Shown here: positions 13,731 through 23,500 of the stretch, piece by piece
Layout of the letters: each line of letters starts with the position of its first letter
Numbering within the stretch: position 1 is the stretch's first letter
Source of the DNA: Cloacimonetes bacterium UBA6081
GTDB taxonomy: Bacteria > Cloacimonadota > Cloacimonadia > Cloacimonadales > Cloacimonadaceae
NCBI GenBank assembly: GCA_002428685.1
Contig: DIXL01000006.1
Coordinates: forward strand, 1 to 23,618
Reading direction: 5' to 3'
Length of the DNA stretch: 23,618 nucleotides
The notes under the pieces: model-generated
What the model was told of the DNA's origin: nothing
Database searches by the model: none
The model's input: only the letters and a program-made list of their open reading frames with translations
Translations under genes and position numbers: made by a program

Positions 13731-16700
13731 ATGAAAAAAACAGTATGCTTTATTGGCCTATTGTTAATGTTAGCCTTGAGCCTTTCAGCAGAATTGATGC
13801 AGGTAGGCTTTGGCCAAAATTCCATTGCCGTGCTTAGTAACTCAGAAAACGAAGCATTGCTGCAATACAATATCTCGCAATTTGAGAAAACCAAAGTGGA
13901 GATTAATGGCTCTGAGTGGTATCATATCCGGCTTCCCAAAGAAGGCATCACTCAGGACAAAGGCTTTCCCGAATTACCAGTTTTTAATCGCAGTGTGATT
14001 ATCCCCAATCAATCGCTCATGAAACTTGATGTGTTCGATGTGCAGTATCAGGACATCCAGCTTGATATAGCCCCATCTAAAGGCGTAATTACCCGCGATA
14101 TTGATCCTGCCACGGTGCCTTATACTTTTGAAACAGTGTATAGTGGAAAAGACTTTTATCCCCTGAAAGTGGCGGAGCTTTCCGAACCCTATATCCTTAG
14201 AGATTTTCGTGCGGTTACCGTTAAAACCATCCCTTTTGCCTACAACCCCGATACTCATACCCTGCGTATTTACACCAGTTATAAAATCCGGATTTATGCT
14301 GACGGGGCTGACACAAAGAATACCATTTCTCGCAGCCAGAATACTATCTCCAGAGACTTTTTACCCATTTACGAAAATCACTTTGTAAACTTCAACAGTT
14401 ATCGTTACACCCCTGTTAGTGATTCTTTCGGCAAGCTTTTGGTAATTTGCCACACTAATTATCTTAGCCAGATTGCACTTTACGTGAACTGGAAAAAGCA
14501 AAAAGGTATCAATACCGAATTGGTGGAATGGAGCACTATAGGTACCACCGCTGCTCAATTACAAACTTACATCCAAAACCGTTATAACGCTGATAATAAT
14601 ATTACTTACGTGCAATTGGTGGGAGATGCTCCCCAGATTCCAACCCTCAGTTCCGGCGGTGGTGGCAGCGATCCCACCTTTGCTCTTGTTGCCGGAAGCG
14701 ATAACTATCCCGATATCTTTATTGGACGCTTCTCAGCCGAGACAACTGCCCAAGTAACCGCTCAGGTAAATAAAGCTATCGTTTATGAACGGGATTTAAA
14801 TACAACTGCCACTTGGCTCAGCACTGCTATTGGTATTTCAGACGCTGCAACTACACTTGGCGATGATAGCGAAACAGATATTGCACATATGAATAATATC
14901 CGCACTAAACTGATGAATTACGGGTATTCCACGGTTGATCAGATATATGAACCAAGCGCAACAGCGGCGCAAGTAACTGCCAATGTAAATACCGGACGTG
15001 GGTTTATTAATTATGTTGGCCACGGTTCCGACACATCTTGGGTTACTTCAGGATTTAACAATACCAATGCGACGGCTTTAACCAACGGCAGTAAAACACC
15101 ATTTATCATGGATGTAGCTTGCGTAAACGGTAATTTTGTCTCCATCACCTGCTTTGCTGAAGCTTGGATGCGTAATGCCAATGGTGGCTCAGTAGCTATT
15201 TACGCCAGTTCCATCAACCAAAGTTGGAGCTCTCCCATGCGGGCACAGGATCATTTAACCGACTTGATGGTAGCTGAAACCAAAACGACTACTGGCGGGT
15301 TATATTACAACGCTTCTTGCAATATGATGGATATCTATGGCACTGATGGCGTAAACATGTATAAAACCTGGCATGTTTTCGGGGATGCTGCTTTAACAGT
15401 ACGCACGAAAACCCCTATTGCCATGAGTGTTACACATCCTGCTACCATTGTTACCGGAGCTTCATCCGTTACCGTTAATACCGGCGTAGCCAATGCCAGA
15501 GTAGCCATTACTTACAACAATACAATCTATGGTGTGGCTACTGCCAATAGTTCTGGGGCGGCTACTGTTGCCCTTGCCAATGCTCTAACAGGTGCAGTTA
15601 CTTATAGTGTAACAGCTACGGCTTTCAACCGTGTAACTTATGTGGGGACATTGCAGCAGGTTGCAGGAACGGGACCATACATGACTGTGGAAACCGCCAC
15701 CTATACCGATAGCAACAACAATGTTGCCGAATACAACGAAAGCGGGAGTTTTAATGTTGCGTTTAAAAATATCGGTTCTGCTGCTGCCACCAATGTAAGC
15801 ACCACGCTCAGTTGCTCTACTGTCGGCATTACCATTACAGACAACAGCGAAACCATTGCCAGCCTGGCTGCCAATACCAGCACTACTATCAACAATGCTT
15901 ACAGCTTTAACATTGCCAACAACTTGACTAATGGAACCGTGGCCAGTTTCACCGTTACCATGTCTGCCGGCTCCGAAACCTGGACGCATAATTTTAGCTT
16001 AACCATTAATGCCCCGGCTTTAGCTTTTGGAAGTATCACAATTTCTGATCCTGCCCCTGGTAACAACAATGGTCGCCTTGATCCCGGAGAAACTGTTACC
16101 ATCACAATGCCTCTTAGCAATAATGGAAACGCAACTTCAACATCCGGAGCGGCTACTTTGTCTTGTGCAACCACAGGCATAACGGTTAATACCAATTCTA
16201 TAAACTTTACTGCAATCACAGCCGCCGGTTCTGCCAACCTGAGCTTCTATGTCAGCGCAGCTTCTGGTATGAGTAATGGTGTATTGGCCAATTTTATTTT
16301 CAATGCCACAGCCGGTGCATACAACGCCCAAAACAATACATCATTGGAAGTTGGATCTCCAACGGTCATAACAATTGGCAATGGCACCTCATCCCAGTCT
16401 TATCCCATTGACCGTTATTACAACTATTCTGCCCATGAGGCAATATACCTTGCTTCCGAAATTGGCATGGCTGGTATGATAAAATCAATCGGGTACTATA
16501 AATCCAGCGGAACAGATGTAAATAGTATTGTCTCAGTTACCATATACATGAAGAATACAACGGCCACAACTCTTACTACAGGCACATATAGCACCAGCGG
16601 TTATACACAAGTGTATTCCGGTGTTTTTCCCAATAGCAGCACCAGCGGGTGGATGTCAGTTGATCTTAACACTCAGTTCAGTCATAACGGAACCAATCTT

Positions 16701-19028
16701 TCTGTCCTTGTTGTAAAAGGTAACCAGGCTTGGATATCTTCTTATCCTCTTTGGACTTATTCAGTTACTACCAGTTCTAGGGCTCGTCAATCTCGCGACG
16801 ATTATACAGCCCCAACAAGTTTATCGGCCACAACAAACCTGCCAAATTTGCAGCTAAAAATGTTCCCGCCTGTTCAGACTGATTATGCCAACATTGCTTC
16901 CAATCCAACCTCTGTTTCCCAGACTGTGAATACTGGTGCTTCGGCTTCAACTCAGATCACTTTGAGCAATTCCGGCAATATCCCCCTGATCTGGAGCTCT
17001 TCAGATCGTGAAGAAGAGCTGCGTATCACTAATGAGTTGTCTCAGTCGTTTGGCTCGCAACGCACCACCTGGCTCAGCTACAGTCCAGCTTCCGGCACTA
17101 TAGCAGCGGGTGGAAATGTGGTGATAAACCTAACCTTAAATTCCAACGGTTTGGCGGGTGGGACTTACAACAAAAACATAACAATCACCTCCAACGCCTC
17201 TAACAGCCCCACTTTAAGCATCCCCATCAGTTTCACGGTATCCGATCTTGTTCCCAATCAGCCGCGTTTTGTGGCAGAATGGGAACCTGCTACGGGAGCA
17301 ATTATCCGCTATCCTTTTGGCATTCCTTACACGCTGATATCAGATCTATCCAATAATGGCCTGCTATATGTAATAGTAACTTCTGCCAGCCAAACCACCT
17401 GCAATACAGCACTAAGTTCCAACGGTGTAAATATGGCCAATGTCCGCTACATCAATGCTGCCACCGATTCCTATTGGACGCGGGATTATGGCCCATGGAC
17501 CATCTTTGATGCCAATAACAACATGAAGATAGTGGATTTCACCTACAACCGTCCCCGTCCTAACGACGATGTCCTTCCCACTACCATAGCAAACTATCTT
17601 GGCATTACTGCCTATCCCTTCGCCGTTTCGCACACCGGTGGCAACATCATGACAGATGGCATGGGTAAAGCGATGAGCACCGATCTTGTTTTATCGGAAA
17701 ACACCGGTTTGACTCAAGCTCAGATAAACGGCATGTTCCAAACTTATTTAGGCGTAACGGATTACCAGCTTTATCCAGATCCAAATAACACCTACATCGA
17801 CCACATCGATTGCTGGGCTAAGCTGCTGGATGTGGACAAGGTCATAATCCGCAGAGTTCCCTCTTCTCATGCTCAATACAGTGCTATTGAAGCTGTTGTA
17901 AACACCTGGCGCACTAAAACTTCCAGCTTTGGCACACCCTACAAAATCTACAGAGTGGATACACCAAACGACGAACCATACTCCAATTCTTTCATTCTAA
18001 ACAGTAAAATCTATGTCCCCCAAATGGGAACGGCAAATGATGCTGCAGCTCTAACAACCTACCGTAATGCCATGCCCGGCTGGACTGTTACCGGATTTGC
18101 CTACAGCACCTTTGAATCCACCGATGCCATCCACTGCCGCGTCAACACTGTTTTTGATGCACAGATGGTTTCTGTAAAACACGTGGTTCCAGCCGGTGCT
18201 ACTGCCAATCAAAGCCTGGTAATAAATGCGGATATAGCCCATGCAAATCCGCTTAACACATCGCAAACCTATCTTGCCTGGAAAGCCGGATTTGCTGGTG
18301 TTTGGCAGAATTCCAGCCTCAGCTATGTAAGCGGAAACTCCTGGACATCCACCATTACTGCCCCGGCTTATGGCGACACCCTGTATTATTGGTTTAAAGC
18401 CACAGACACCACTGCCAGAAGCACTTCCCTACCTTTGTGCGCAGCAAGTGATCCCTTTAAGCTGATTGTGAACATTCCAAGCAACACACCCAATTGGCAG
18501 CCAGTTAGCTATGGCAATACTCCCGCCACCTTAAACGCCGCAATCACCATCAACAACATTCCTGCCAATGTGAACGACATGGTTGGAGCCTTTGTAGGCA
18601 ATGAATGCAGGGGCAGCGGACAGATCAGTTCAATCAGCCGAACCACCGCCAACACAAGTTTGCAGGTAAATCTATCCGGCAGCGAAACGGTTAATTTCAA
18701 AGTGTATTCTTACGCTATGGATACCGTATATCCTGTGCAGGAAGTTTTGCCCATGCAACCGGGAATGGTCTATGGAGATGGCAGTCCCATCCCGTTAAAC
18801 GGCACAAGCAACCTGGTTTTGGCAGTCCCTTCAGTGCAAATCCTTGCCACAGGTGCATCTATCCAAATCACGTGGAATGCTGTTCCCCACGCTGATATTT
18901 ACAATGTGTTTTACTGCACTGAACCCAATGGAACCTACAGCTTTGCAGGCTCTACTGCAAACCTGAGTTGGACTGCTTCACCCATTGCTGCTACAATGTT
19001 TTATAAAGTGGTGGCCATAAAAAACTAA
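13731..19028 (+). CDS. Secreted Arg-gingipain-type C25 protease fused to a PPAD-type peptidylarginine deiminase
   Basis: The product has 1765 residues. Signal peptide 1-20 (ends LSLSA). Gingipain-type propeptide about 21-225, ending Arg225-Tyr-Thr-Pro-Val, the junction at which mature RgpB begins. C25 catalytic domain 226-560: His431 (NYVGHGS), Cys464 (DVACVNG), and Asp383 at the position of the RgpB S1-pocket Asp163. Gingipain Ig-like domain about 561-650. Four beta-sandwich modules about 651-1170, two being related repeats. PPAD domain about 1172-1485: Asp1252 (TRDYGPW), Arg1274/Arg1276 (YNRPRPNDD), His1358/Asp1360 (HIDCW), Cys1469 (AIHCRVN). Then an Ig-like domain, a further beta domain and a final fibronectin III domain ending KVVAIKN. 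Both active sites are complete, so I infer cleavage after Arg followed by citrullination of the new C-terminus outside the cell. No FlgD-like/Por C-terminal domain is present. It lies 42 bp after the PAP2 gene; rlmL follows after 7 bp. Confidence 0.92.
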   Translation: MKKTVCFIGLLLMLALSLSAELMQVGFGQNSIAVLSNSENEALLQYNISQFEKTKVEINGSEWYHIRLPKEGITQDKGFPELPVFNRSVIIPNQSLMKLDVFDVQYQDIQLDIAPSKGVITRDIDPATVPYTFETVYSGKDFYPLKVAELSEPYILRDFRAVTVKTIPFAYNPDTHTLRIYTSYKIRIYADGADTKNTISRSQNTISRDFLPIYENHFVNFNSYRYTPVSDSFGKLLVICHTNYLSQIALYVNWKKQKGINTELVEWSTIGTTAAQLQTYIQNRYNADNNITYVQLVGDAPQIPTLSSGGGGSDPTFALVAGSDNYPDIFIGRFSAETTAQVTAQVNKAIVYERDLNTTATWLSTAIGISDAATTLGDDSETDIAHMNNIRTKLMNYGYSTVDQIYEPSATAAQVTANVNTGRGFINYVGHGSDTSWVTSGFNNTNATALTNGSKTPFIMDVACVNGNFVSITCFAEAWMRNANGGSVAIYASSINQSWSSPMRAQDHLTDLMVAETKTTTGGLYYNASCNMMDIYGTDGVNMYKTWHVFGDAALTVRTKTPIAMSVTHPATIVTGASSVTVNTGVANARVAITYNNTIYGVATANSSGAATVALANALTGAVTYSVTATAFNRVTYVGTLQQVAGTGPYMTVETATYTDSNNNVAEYNESGSFNVAFKNIGSAAATNVSTTLSCSTVGITITDNSETIASLAANTSTTINNAYSFNIANNLTNGTVASFTVTMSAGSETWTHNFSLTINAPALAFGSITISDPAPGNNNGRLDPGETVTITMPLSNNGNATSTSGAATLSCATTGITVNTNSINFTAITAAGSANLSFYVSAASGMSNGVLANFIFNATAGAYNAQNNTSLEVGSPTVITIGNGTSSQSYPIDRYYNYSAHEAIYLASEIGMAGMIKSIGYYKSSGTDVNSIVSVTIYMKNTTATTLTTGTYSTSGYTQVYSGVFPNSSTSGWMSVDLNTQFSHNGTNLSVLVVKGNQAWISSYPLWTYSVTTSSRARQSRDDYTAPTSLSATTNLPNLQLKMFPPVQTDYANIASNPTSVSQTVNTGASASTQITLSNSGNIPLIWSSSDREEELRITNELSQSFGSQRTTWLSYSPASGTIAAGGNVVINLTLNSNGLAGGTYNKNITITSNASNSPTLSIPISFTVSDLVPNQPRFVAEWEPATGAIIRYPFGIPYTLISDLSNNGLLYVIVTSASQTTCNTALSSNGVNMANVRYINAATDSYWTRDYGPWTIFDANNNMKIVDFTYNRPRPNDDVLPTTIANYLGITAYPFAVSHTGGNIMTDGMGKAMSTDLVLSENTGLTQAQINGMFQTYLGVTDYQLYPDPNNTYIDHIDCWAKLLDVDKVIIRRVPSSHAQYSAIEAVVNTWRTKTSSFGTPYKIYRVDTPNDEPYSNSFILNSKIYVPQMGTANDAAALTTYRNAMPGWTVTGFAYSTFESTDAIHCRVNTVFDAQMVSVKHVVPAGATANQSLVINADIAHANPLNTSQTYLAWKAGFAGVWQNSSLSYVSGNSWTSTITAPAYGDTLYYWFKATDTTARSTSLPLCAASDPFKLIVNIPSNTPNWQPVSYGNTPATLNAAITINNIPANVNDMVGAFVGNECRGSGQISSISRTTANTSLQVNLSGSETVNFKVYSYAMDTVYPVQEVLPMQPGMVYGDGSPIPLNGTSNLVLAVPSVQILATGASIQITWNAVPHADIYNVFYCTEPNGTYSFAGSTANLSWTASPIAATMFYKVVAIKN

Positions 19029-19031
19029 GGA
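19027..19031 (+). promoter_or_regulatory. Ribosome binding site of rlmL, overlapping the upstream stop codon
   Basis: AAGGA overlaps the TAA stop (19026-19028) of the gingipain-PPAD gene. It lies 4 bases before ATG 19036 but only 1 base before the in-frame TTG at 19033, so the ATG is the likely start. Confidence 0.7.
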
Positions 19032-19035
19032 ATTG

Positions 19036-20175
19036 ATGGAATATCTAAAAAACGGTAAGTTTTTTGCACAAGTGGCAGGAAGCTTGGAGGCTCATGCCAG
19101 GCAGGAACTGGAAGAGCTTGGGACACAAGTGATTCAGGAAGTCCCCCGTGGTTTGCGGTTCAGTTGTGATAAAGCCACACTGTATAAAGTGGTTTACTGC
19201 TCTCGCTTAGTTCAAAGGGTTTTGGCACCTCTAATCAGCTTTAATTGCCACAGTGAGAAATACTTATACAAACAAGCCTTAGGTGGCGTGGATTGGACTC
19301 TGCTGTTTTCGCCTCAGCAAAGCTTTGGGATCGAAAGCAATGTTTCCGAAAGTAAGATAAGCCATTCGTTGTATGCCGGTCAACTTCTGAAAGATGCCAT
19401 TTGCGACTGCTTCAGAGCAAAATTTGGGGTCCGCCCTAATTTTAGTAGCCAGGGTGCAGATATCAATTTTAATCTGCATATCCGAGCAAATTGGGCTACC
19501 ATTTCTTTGGATATCAGCGGTAGCATGCATAAACGCGGATATCGTTTGTCTGCGGGTGAAGCACCTCTGCAGGAAACCTTGGCTGCCGCCATAATCAGGC
19601 TCTCGGGATGGAAAGGAGAAAAACCCTTGCTTGATCCGATGTGTGGATCAGGCACAATTTTGGCAGAAGCTCTAATGCATTATTGCAAAATCCCTGCGGC
19701 ATATTTGCGTAACGATATGGGACTGAGCAATATGCCAGATTATGATGCCACGCTGCATAAGCAGATTAAGCACGAAGCAAATAAACAAATTATAGCTTTA
19801 CCAAAAGGTTTGATTGAAGGCTCGGATATTAGCGCAGAAAACATAAGAATTGCCAGAGATAATCTGGCTAACCTGCCTTCCGGAAAAGAGATAGAGCTTA
19901 GGGCAAAACGCTTTCAGGATTTGCCCAAAAAATCCGGACTTTGCCTGATTACCAATCCTCCTTATGGTATCCGCCTGGGGAGTAACTCTTCCACTATCGT
20001 GCTTTACAATGAGCTTGGGAATTTTCTAAAGCAAAAATGCCCCAATAGTGAAGCGTTCGTTTTGTGCGGAAACAAAGACCTGGTTCCCGAGTTACGGCTT
20101 AGAGCCCATTGGAAAAAAGGCCTGAAAAATGGGGATTTGGAAGTGAAGCTGGCCAAGATTATTGTTAAAAGTTAA
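19036..20175 (+). CDS. rlmL: 23S rRNA (guanine-N2)-methyltransferase, THUMP type
   Basis: A 379-residue cytoplasmic enzyme expected to methylate a guanine N2 of 23S rRNA using S-adenosylmethionine, as RlmL does at G2445. The N-terminal ~160 residues are the ferredoxin-like/THUMP RNA-binding part (RGLRFSC, NLHIRANWATISLDISG, HKRGYR). The methyltransferase domain has motif I DPMCGSGTILAEA (about 198-210), an acidic loop GSDIS near 260, and catalytic NPPYG near 307. The E. coli enzyme (702 residues) is fused to RlmK; this one has only the RlmL half, as in many other bacteria. Its ribosome binding site overlaps the stop of the giant protease gene, so it is probably read from the same transcript although the functions seem unrelated. 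The C-terminus is complete. Confidence 0.9.
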   Translation: MEYLKNGKFFAQVAGSLEAHARQELEELGTQVIQEVPRGLRFSCDKATLYKVVYCSRLVQRVLAPLISFNCHSEKYLYKQALGGVDWTLLFSPQQSFGIESNVSESKISHSLYAGQLLKDAICDCFRAKFGVRPNFSSQGADINFNLHIRANWATISLDISGSMHKRGYRLSAGEAPLQETLAAAIIRLSGWKGEKPLLDPMCGSGTILAEALMHYCKIPAAYLRNDMGLSNMPDYDATLHKQIKHEANKQIIALPKGLIEGSDISAENIRIARDNLANLPSGKEIELRAKRFQDLPKKSGLCLITNPPYGIRLGSNSSTIVLYNELGNFLKQKCPNSEAFVLCGNKDLVPELRLRAHWKKGLKNGDLEVKLAKIIVKS

Positions 20176-20226
20176 GTGCGGCTTATGCAGTTAATCCAAG
20201 TTTTGCAAAAATATTTGTTGATTAGC

Positions 20227-20246
20227 TTGTGGAAACATTTCCACAA
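20227..20246. repeat. Perfect 20-bp palindrome, operator-like
   Basis: TTGTGGAAA (20227-20235) and TTTCCACAA (20238-20246) are perfect 9-bp arms around CA. The short two-base centre favours a dimeric-protein operator over an RNA hairpin. It lies about 265 bases before the start of the downstream secreted-protein gene and 50 bases after rlmL. Confidence 0.55.
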
Positions 20247-20498
20247 ATTGCTCTTGACTACGATTCCATGTTGGATGTAGATCAAAGTCTTGATAGTCCT
20301 AACTTGTTGAATTCGTTCCTGACTATTAAAGTTGTGGATTGCATTATTCCTCTTGACATAAATATCAATCCCCATTAGCTTGCAGTCGTTAGTGTCAGAA
20401 GGAACAGAAATTGTAAAAGAACTGGAATACCATTTCCTCCCTTTGGGAGTTAGGTTATAGCGTGAAACATCTTAACCCAAAAATAGTGTCCTTTATCT

Positions 20499-20503
20499 GG
20501 AGG
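20499..20503 (+). promoter_or_regulatory. Ribosome binding site fixing the start of the last gene
   Basis: GGAGG lies 6 bases before ATG 20510, where a classical signal peptide (MKKVFVLMLL) starts. The frame is also open from ATG 20462, but that start lacks a ribosome binding site and would bury the signal peptide behind 16 extra residues. Confidence 0.88.
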
Positions 20504-20509
20504 TATCAG

Positions 20510-23500
20510 ATGAAAAAAGTCTTCGTTCTCATGTTACTTATAGTCATTGGCATTTCGATGCTGTGCGCAGCGTCGGTTACTTTGAACTCGTTATCGATTG
20601 CTGTTTCCGGAGGAGGATATCCCACTGCAGGCTCTACAATTATTATAACCATGAACTATACTGCAGCCGATATTCCAGAAGGCGAAACAATGACAGTTTA
20701 TGGTATGGCCACGGGTGTGGTGGACCAAGCTCAAGTAAAATGGTATCCAAGCTCAGATGGTACTGGTACTGCAGCCACTCAAAATGTATCAGTAATCCAG
20801 CTTGGGAACGATATTATTTATGATTCTGAGGGTGACGGATATACTACAAGCCACACGGCTACTTTCACTCTTCCTGCTCCGCCAAGCAGTTCGTATAAGA
20901 GTTTTAAAGCCTATGGCAGAGTCTATGCTGCGACTTCTGATGATGAATTTACATATCTCTATTCGGGATCAAAAACATCAGGTTACCTTGCAATCAATAG
21001 TGCTCCGGTAGCATCCTCAGTTGTAATCGACAATCCTACCTTTGCCAAAGTTGGTCAAACCCTTACTGGTAGCTATTCATATAGTGATGCAGATAGTGAT
21101 GCCGAAGGGACTACTACCTTCCGCTGGTTAAGCTCTTCCACCGAAAATGGAACTTACACTGCTATCAGTGGTGCTACAACCCAAAGCTACACAGTTACAT
21201 TGTCTGATGCGACCAAGTATTTAAAGTTTGAAGTTACACCGGTAGCCTCTGCCGGAGCAAGCCCGGGCACAGTTGTGCTTAGTGCAGCTTCATCTCAGGT
21301 AACGGGAGCAGCTCTTGTGGAGATTGATGCCAGCACTACTTCCATTCAGGAAACTTCTGCCAATGCCGGCTCTTTGGGTTCAGGGCTTATCAAGATTAAA
21401 TCTACCAACACAACCTTCAAATCGTCTATAGATAACACGCATCTTACTTTATCAGGGCTTAATGACGGTTTAACCAAAGGCGCGGTTACGTGGGTTTCTT
21501 CCACAGAAATTCGCCTTGCCTTTACGGGTAGTGCTGTAGCTCATGAATATGCAGCAAGCGTGAATAATATCACAATTACTGTAGCGGCTGGTCAGTTAGA
21601 GGGTGTCTCAACAGACAAGACAACCCCGTCAGGATTCAATATTTTGTTTATTAATAACCCACCCACCGATTTATCATTGGACTCCGTGGGCAACGCTTAC
21701 ACCAAGATAACCTGGAATGAGCCTGATGGCCTGAAGGAAAGTGGCTCTGGGTTAAGCTATTATAACATCATTCGCAATGATTCACAATATGACACCGTAG
21801 AGCTATCCAAAGGCAAGGGAACTTACTATTATACAGATTCTGCTGCCACCAATGGCACCATGTATCGCTACAAAATCCAGGCAGTTTACAGTGCTGGAAC
21901 CAACGAATCATCCGCAGAGCAGAAGGGAACTCCTTTAGCCATCACTGCTTTCAGTTTTGCCAGCCCCAGTGCTACCGGAACCATTGACCATGAGAATAAG
22001 ACCATTAAGGTAATTGTTCCCAATGGTACCAATTTGACTACGCTGATAGCCAGCTTTACAGCCACAGGCGCAACCGTGAAAGTAGGCGGAACAACCCAGG
22101 TAAGCGGAAGCACCTCAAACGATTTCTCCAGTGCGGTTGTGTATGTCCTTACCACATCTCAGGAGACATCCTCTACATGCAGCTATACTGTTACTCTAAT
22201 ATCCAAACTTGCCACACCGGTTCCGGAAAGCAGCAGTAACCTGAACCAAACCACCTCTAGCTTCACAGCAAAATGGGGAGCGGTTACCAATGCCACCGGC
22301 TACAGGCTCGATGTTTCCACTGCCAGCAATTTCAGCAGTTTCTTGTCAGGCTACGAAAACCTGGCTGTGGGGGATGTGATTTCTTTGGTAATAAACAACC
22401 TCTCCGCCAACAGCACATATTATTACAGGCTTAGGGCTACGGGAGCAACAGAAGACCTTACCAGCGACACATCTACGTCCAAAACCGTTACCACCACAAC
22501 TACTGGATCCGGCACTGGCGACACCTATATTGTTAACAGCGATGCCGTTACAATAAATATAGGCAACTATGCTACGGGATCTCATGGCACTATAACCCCC
22601 TATGTGATTATCAATCCTACTGCCTTCAGCCCTTCCGGTAATGATCTAATCTCGGTATCCATCAGTTATGGTTCTGCGCCCGAAGGTTTGCAGTTCAACC
22701 TGTCTTTTGATAATCCCAGCATCGGCAATGGCACCGTTATCATTTCCTACGCAGGCCTGGACTACGATCCCACCGATATCGGTTATCGAATTAGCGGTGG
22801 CGAGTTACATTCCGTAGGTGGATCTGGAATAGACACCGAGAATAAAACCATTACCTTTAACATCAGTGGGCTTTCCAAATCCGGCAAGGCAGCTTATGAA
22901 TTCCAGATTGTGGCAAACGACGAAAGTGGCCAAACTCTGCCTGTGGTGCTGTCAACCTTTACAGCCATTGCGATGGCACATGGAACCGTGCGTATTGATT
23001 GGGTTACTCAATCTGAAACTGGTGTCCAAGGTTTTTATCTATTGCGTAACACAGATACTAATTTGGGTGTTGCGCAAATTGTTAGCCCGATAATTGTGGC
23101 TACTAACACTTCCTCTGCAGTAGCTTATTCCTATGAAGATAGAGAAATACCCAGCAATGGCATTTACTATTATTGGCTCCAAATTGCTGATTTGGATGGA
23201 ATGTCTTCCTTCTTTGGGCCAATTGCGGTTTTAGTTACCAACAGTGGAGATAATCCTGGCACACCAACCCCAATTATTACAACCCTGAAGGATGTTTATC
23301 CCAATCCTTTTAACCCCGATGTGTTCATTCCCTTTGATTTAGCTACCAAAAGCCAGGTTAGCGTGAGGATTTACAACGCAAAAGGACAACTAATCCGCAC
23401 CTTATTAGATCAATCTTTGAATGCTGATACATATACAATAAAGTGGGATGGAAGGGATGATAGAGGTTATACATGTTCCACTGGTGTTTATTTCATCAAA

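Larger units (their letters stand above)
20176..20509. other. 334-bp intergenic region before the last secreted-protein gene
   Basis: No convincing gene is present. It holds the long palindrome at 20227-20246, a small hairpin CTCCC-ttt-GGGAG (20437-20449), a TTGACA (about 20354-20359) with a weak TAGCTT 17 bases later, and a GG-N10-GT element near 20400 that resembles a sigma-54 site but lacks the invariant C. No clear terminator for rlmL is seen. Confidence 0.5.

Noticed and set aside
15585..16331. Several antisense frames opposite the repetitive beta-sandwich part of the gingipain-PPAD gene
   Set aside because: They arise from the Thr/Ala/Asn-rich codons of the real gene, overlap one another and have no ribosome binding sites.
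17250..18190. Reading the PAD domain as an agmatine deiminase
   Set aside because: The TRDYGPW and YNRPRPNDD segments, with two arginines at the PPAD spacing, and the secreted gingipain context fit PPAD better; agmatine deiminases are cytoplasmic single-domain enzymes.
20172..20375. 67-codon minus-strand frame after rlmL
   Set aside because: It overlaps the rlmL stop, lacks a Shine-Dalgarno sequence and resembles nothing known.
20229..20378. 49-codon plus-strand frame with a GTG start
   Set aside because: The translation looks somewhat protein-like (LDYDSMLDVDQSLDSPN), but there is no ribosome binding site and the palindrome overlaps the start; too weak to call.
20400..20415. Possible third sigma-54 promoter (GG-AACAGAAATT-GT)
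   Set aside because: The invariant C of the -12 GC is replaced by T and the TGG is not intact.
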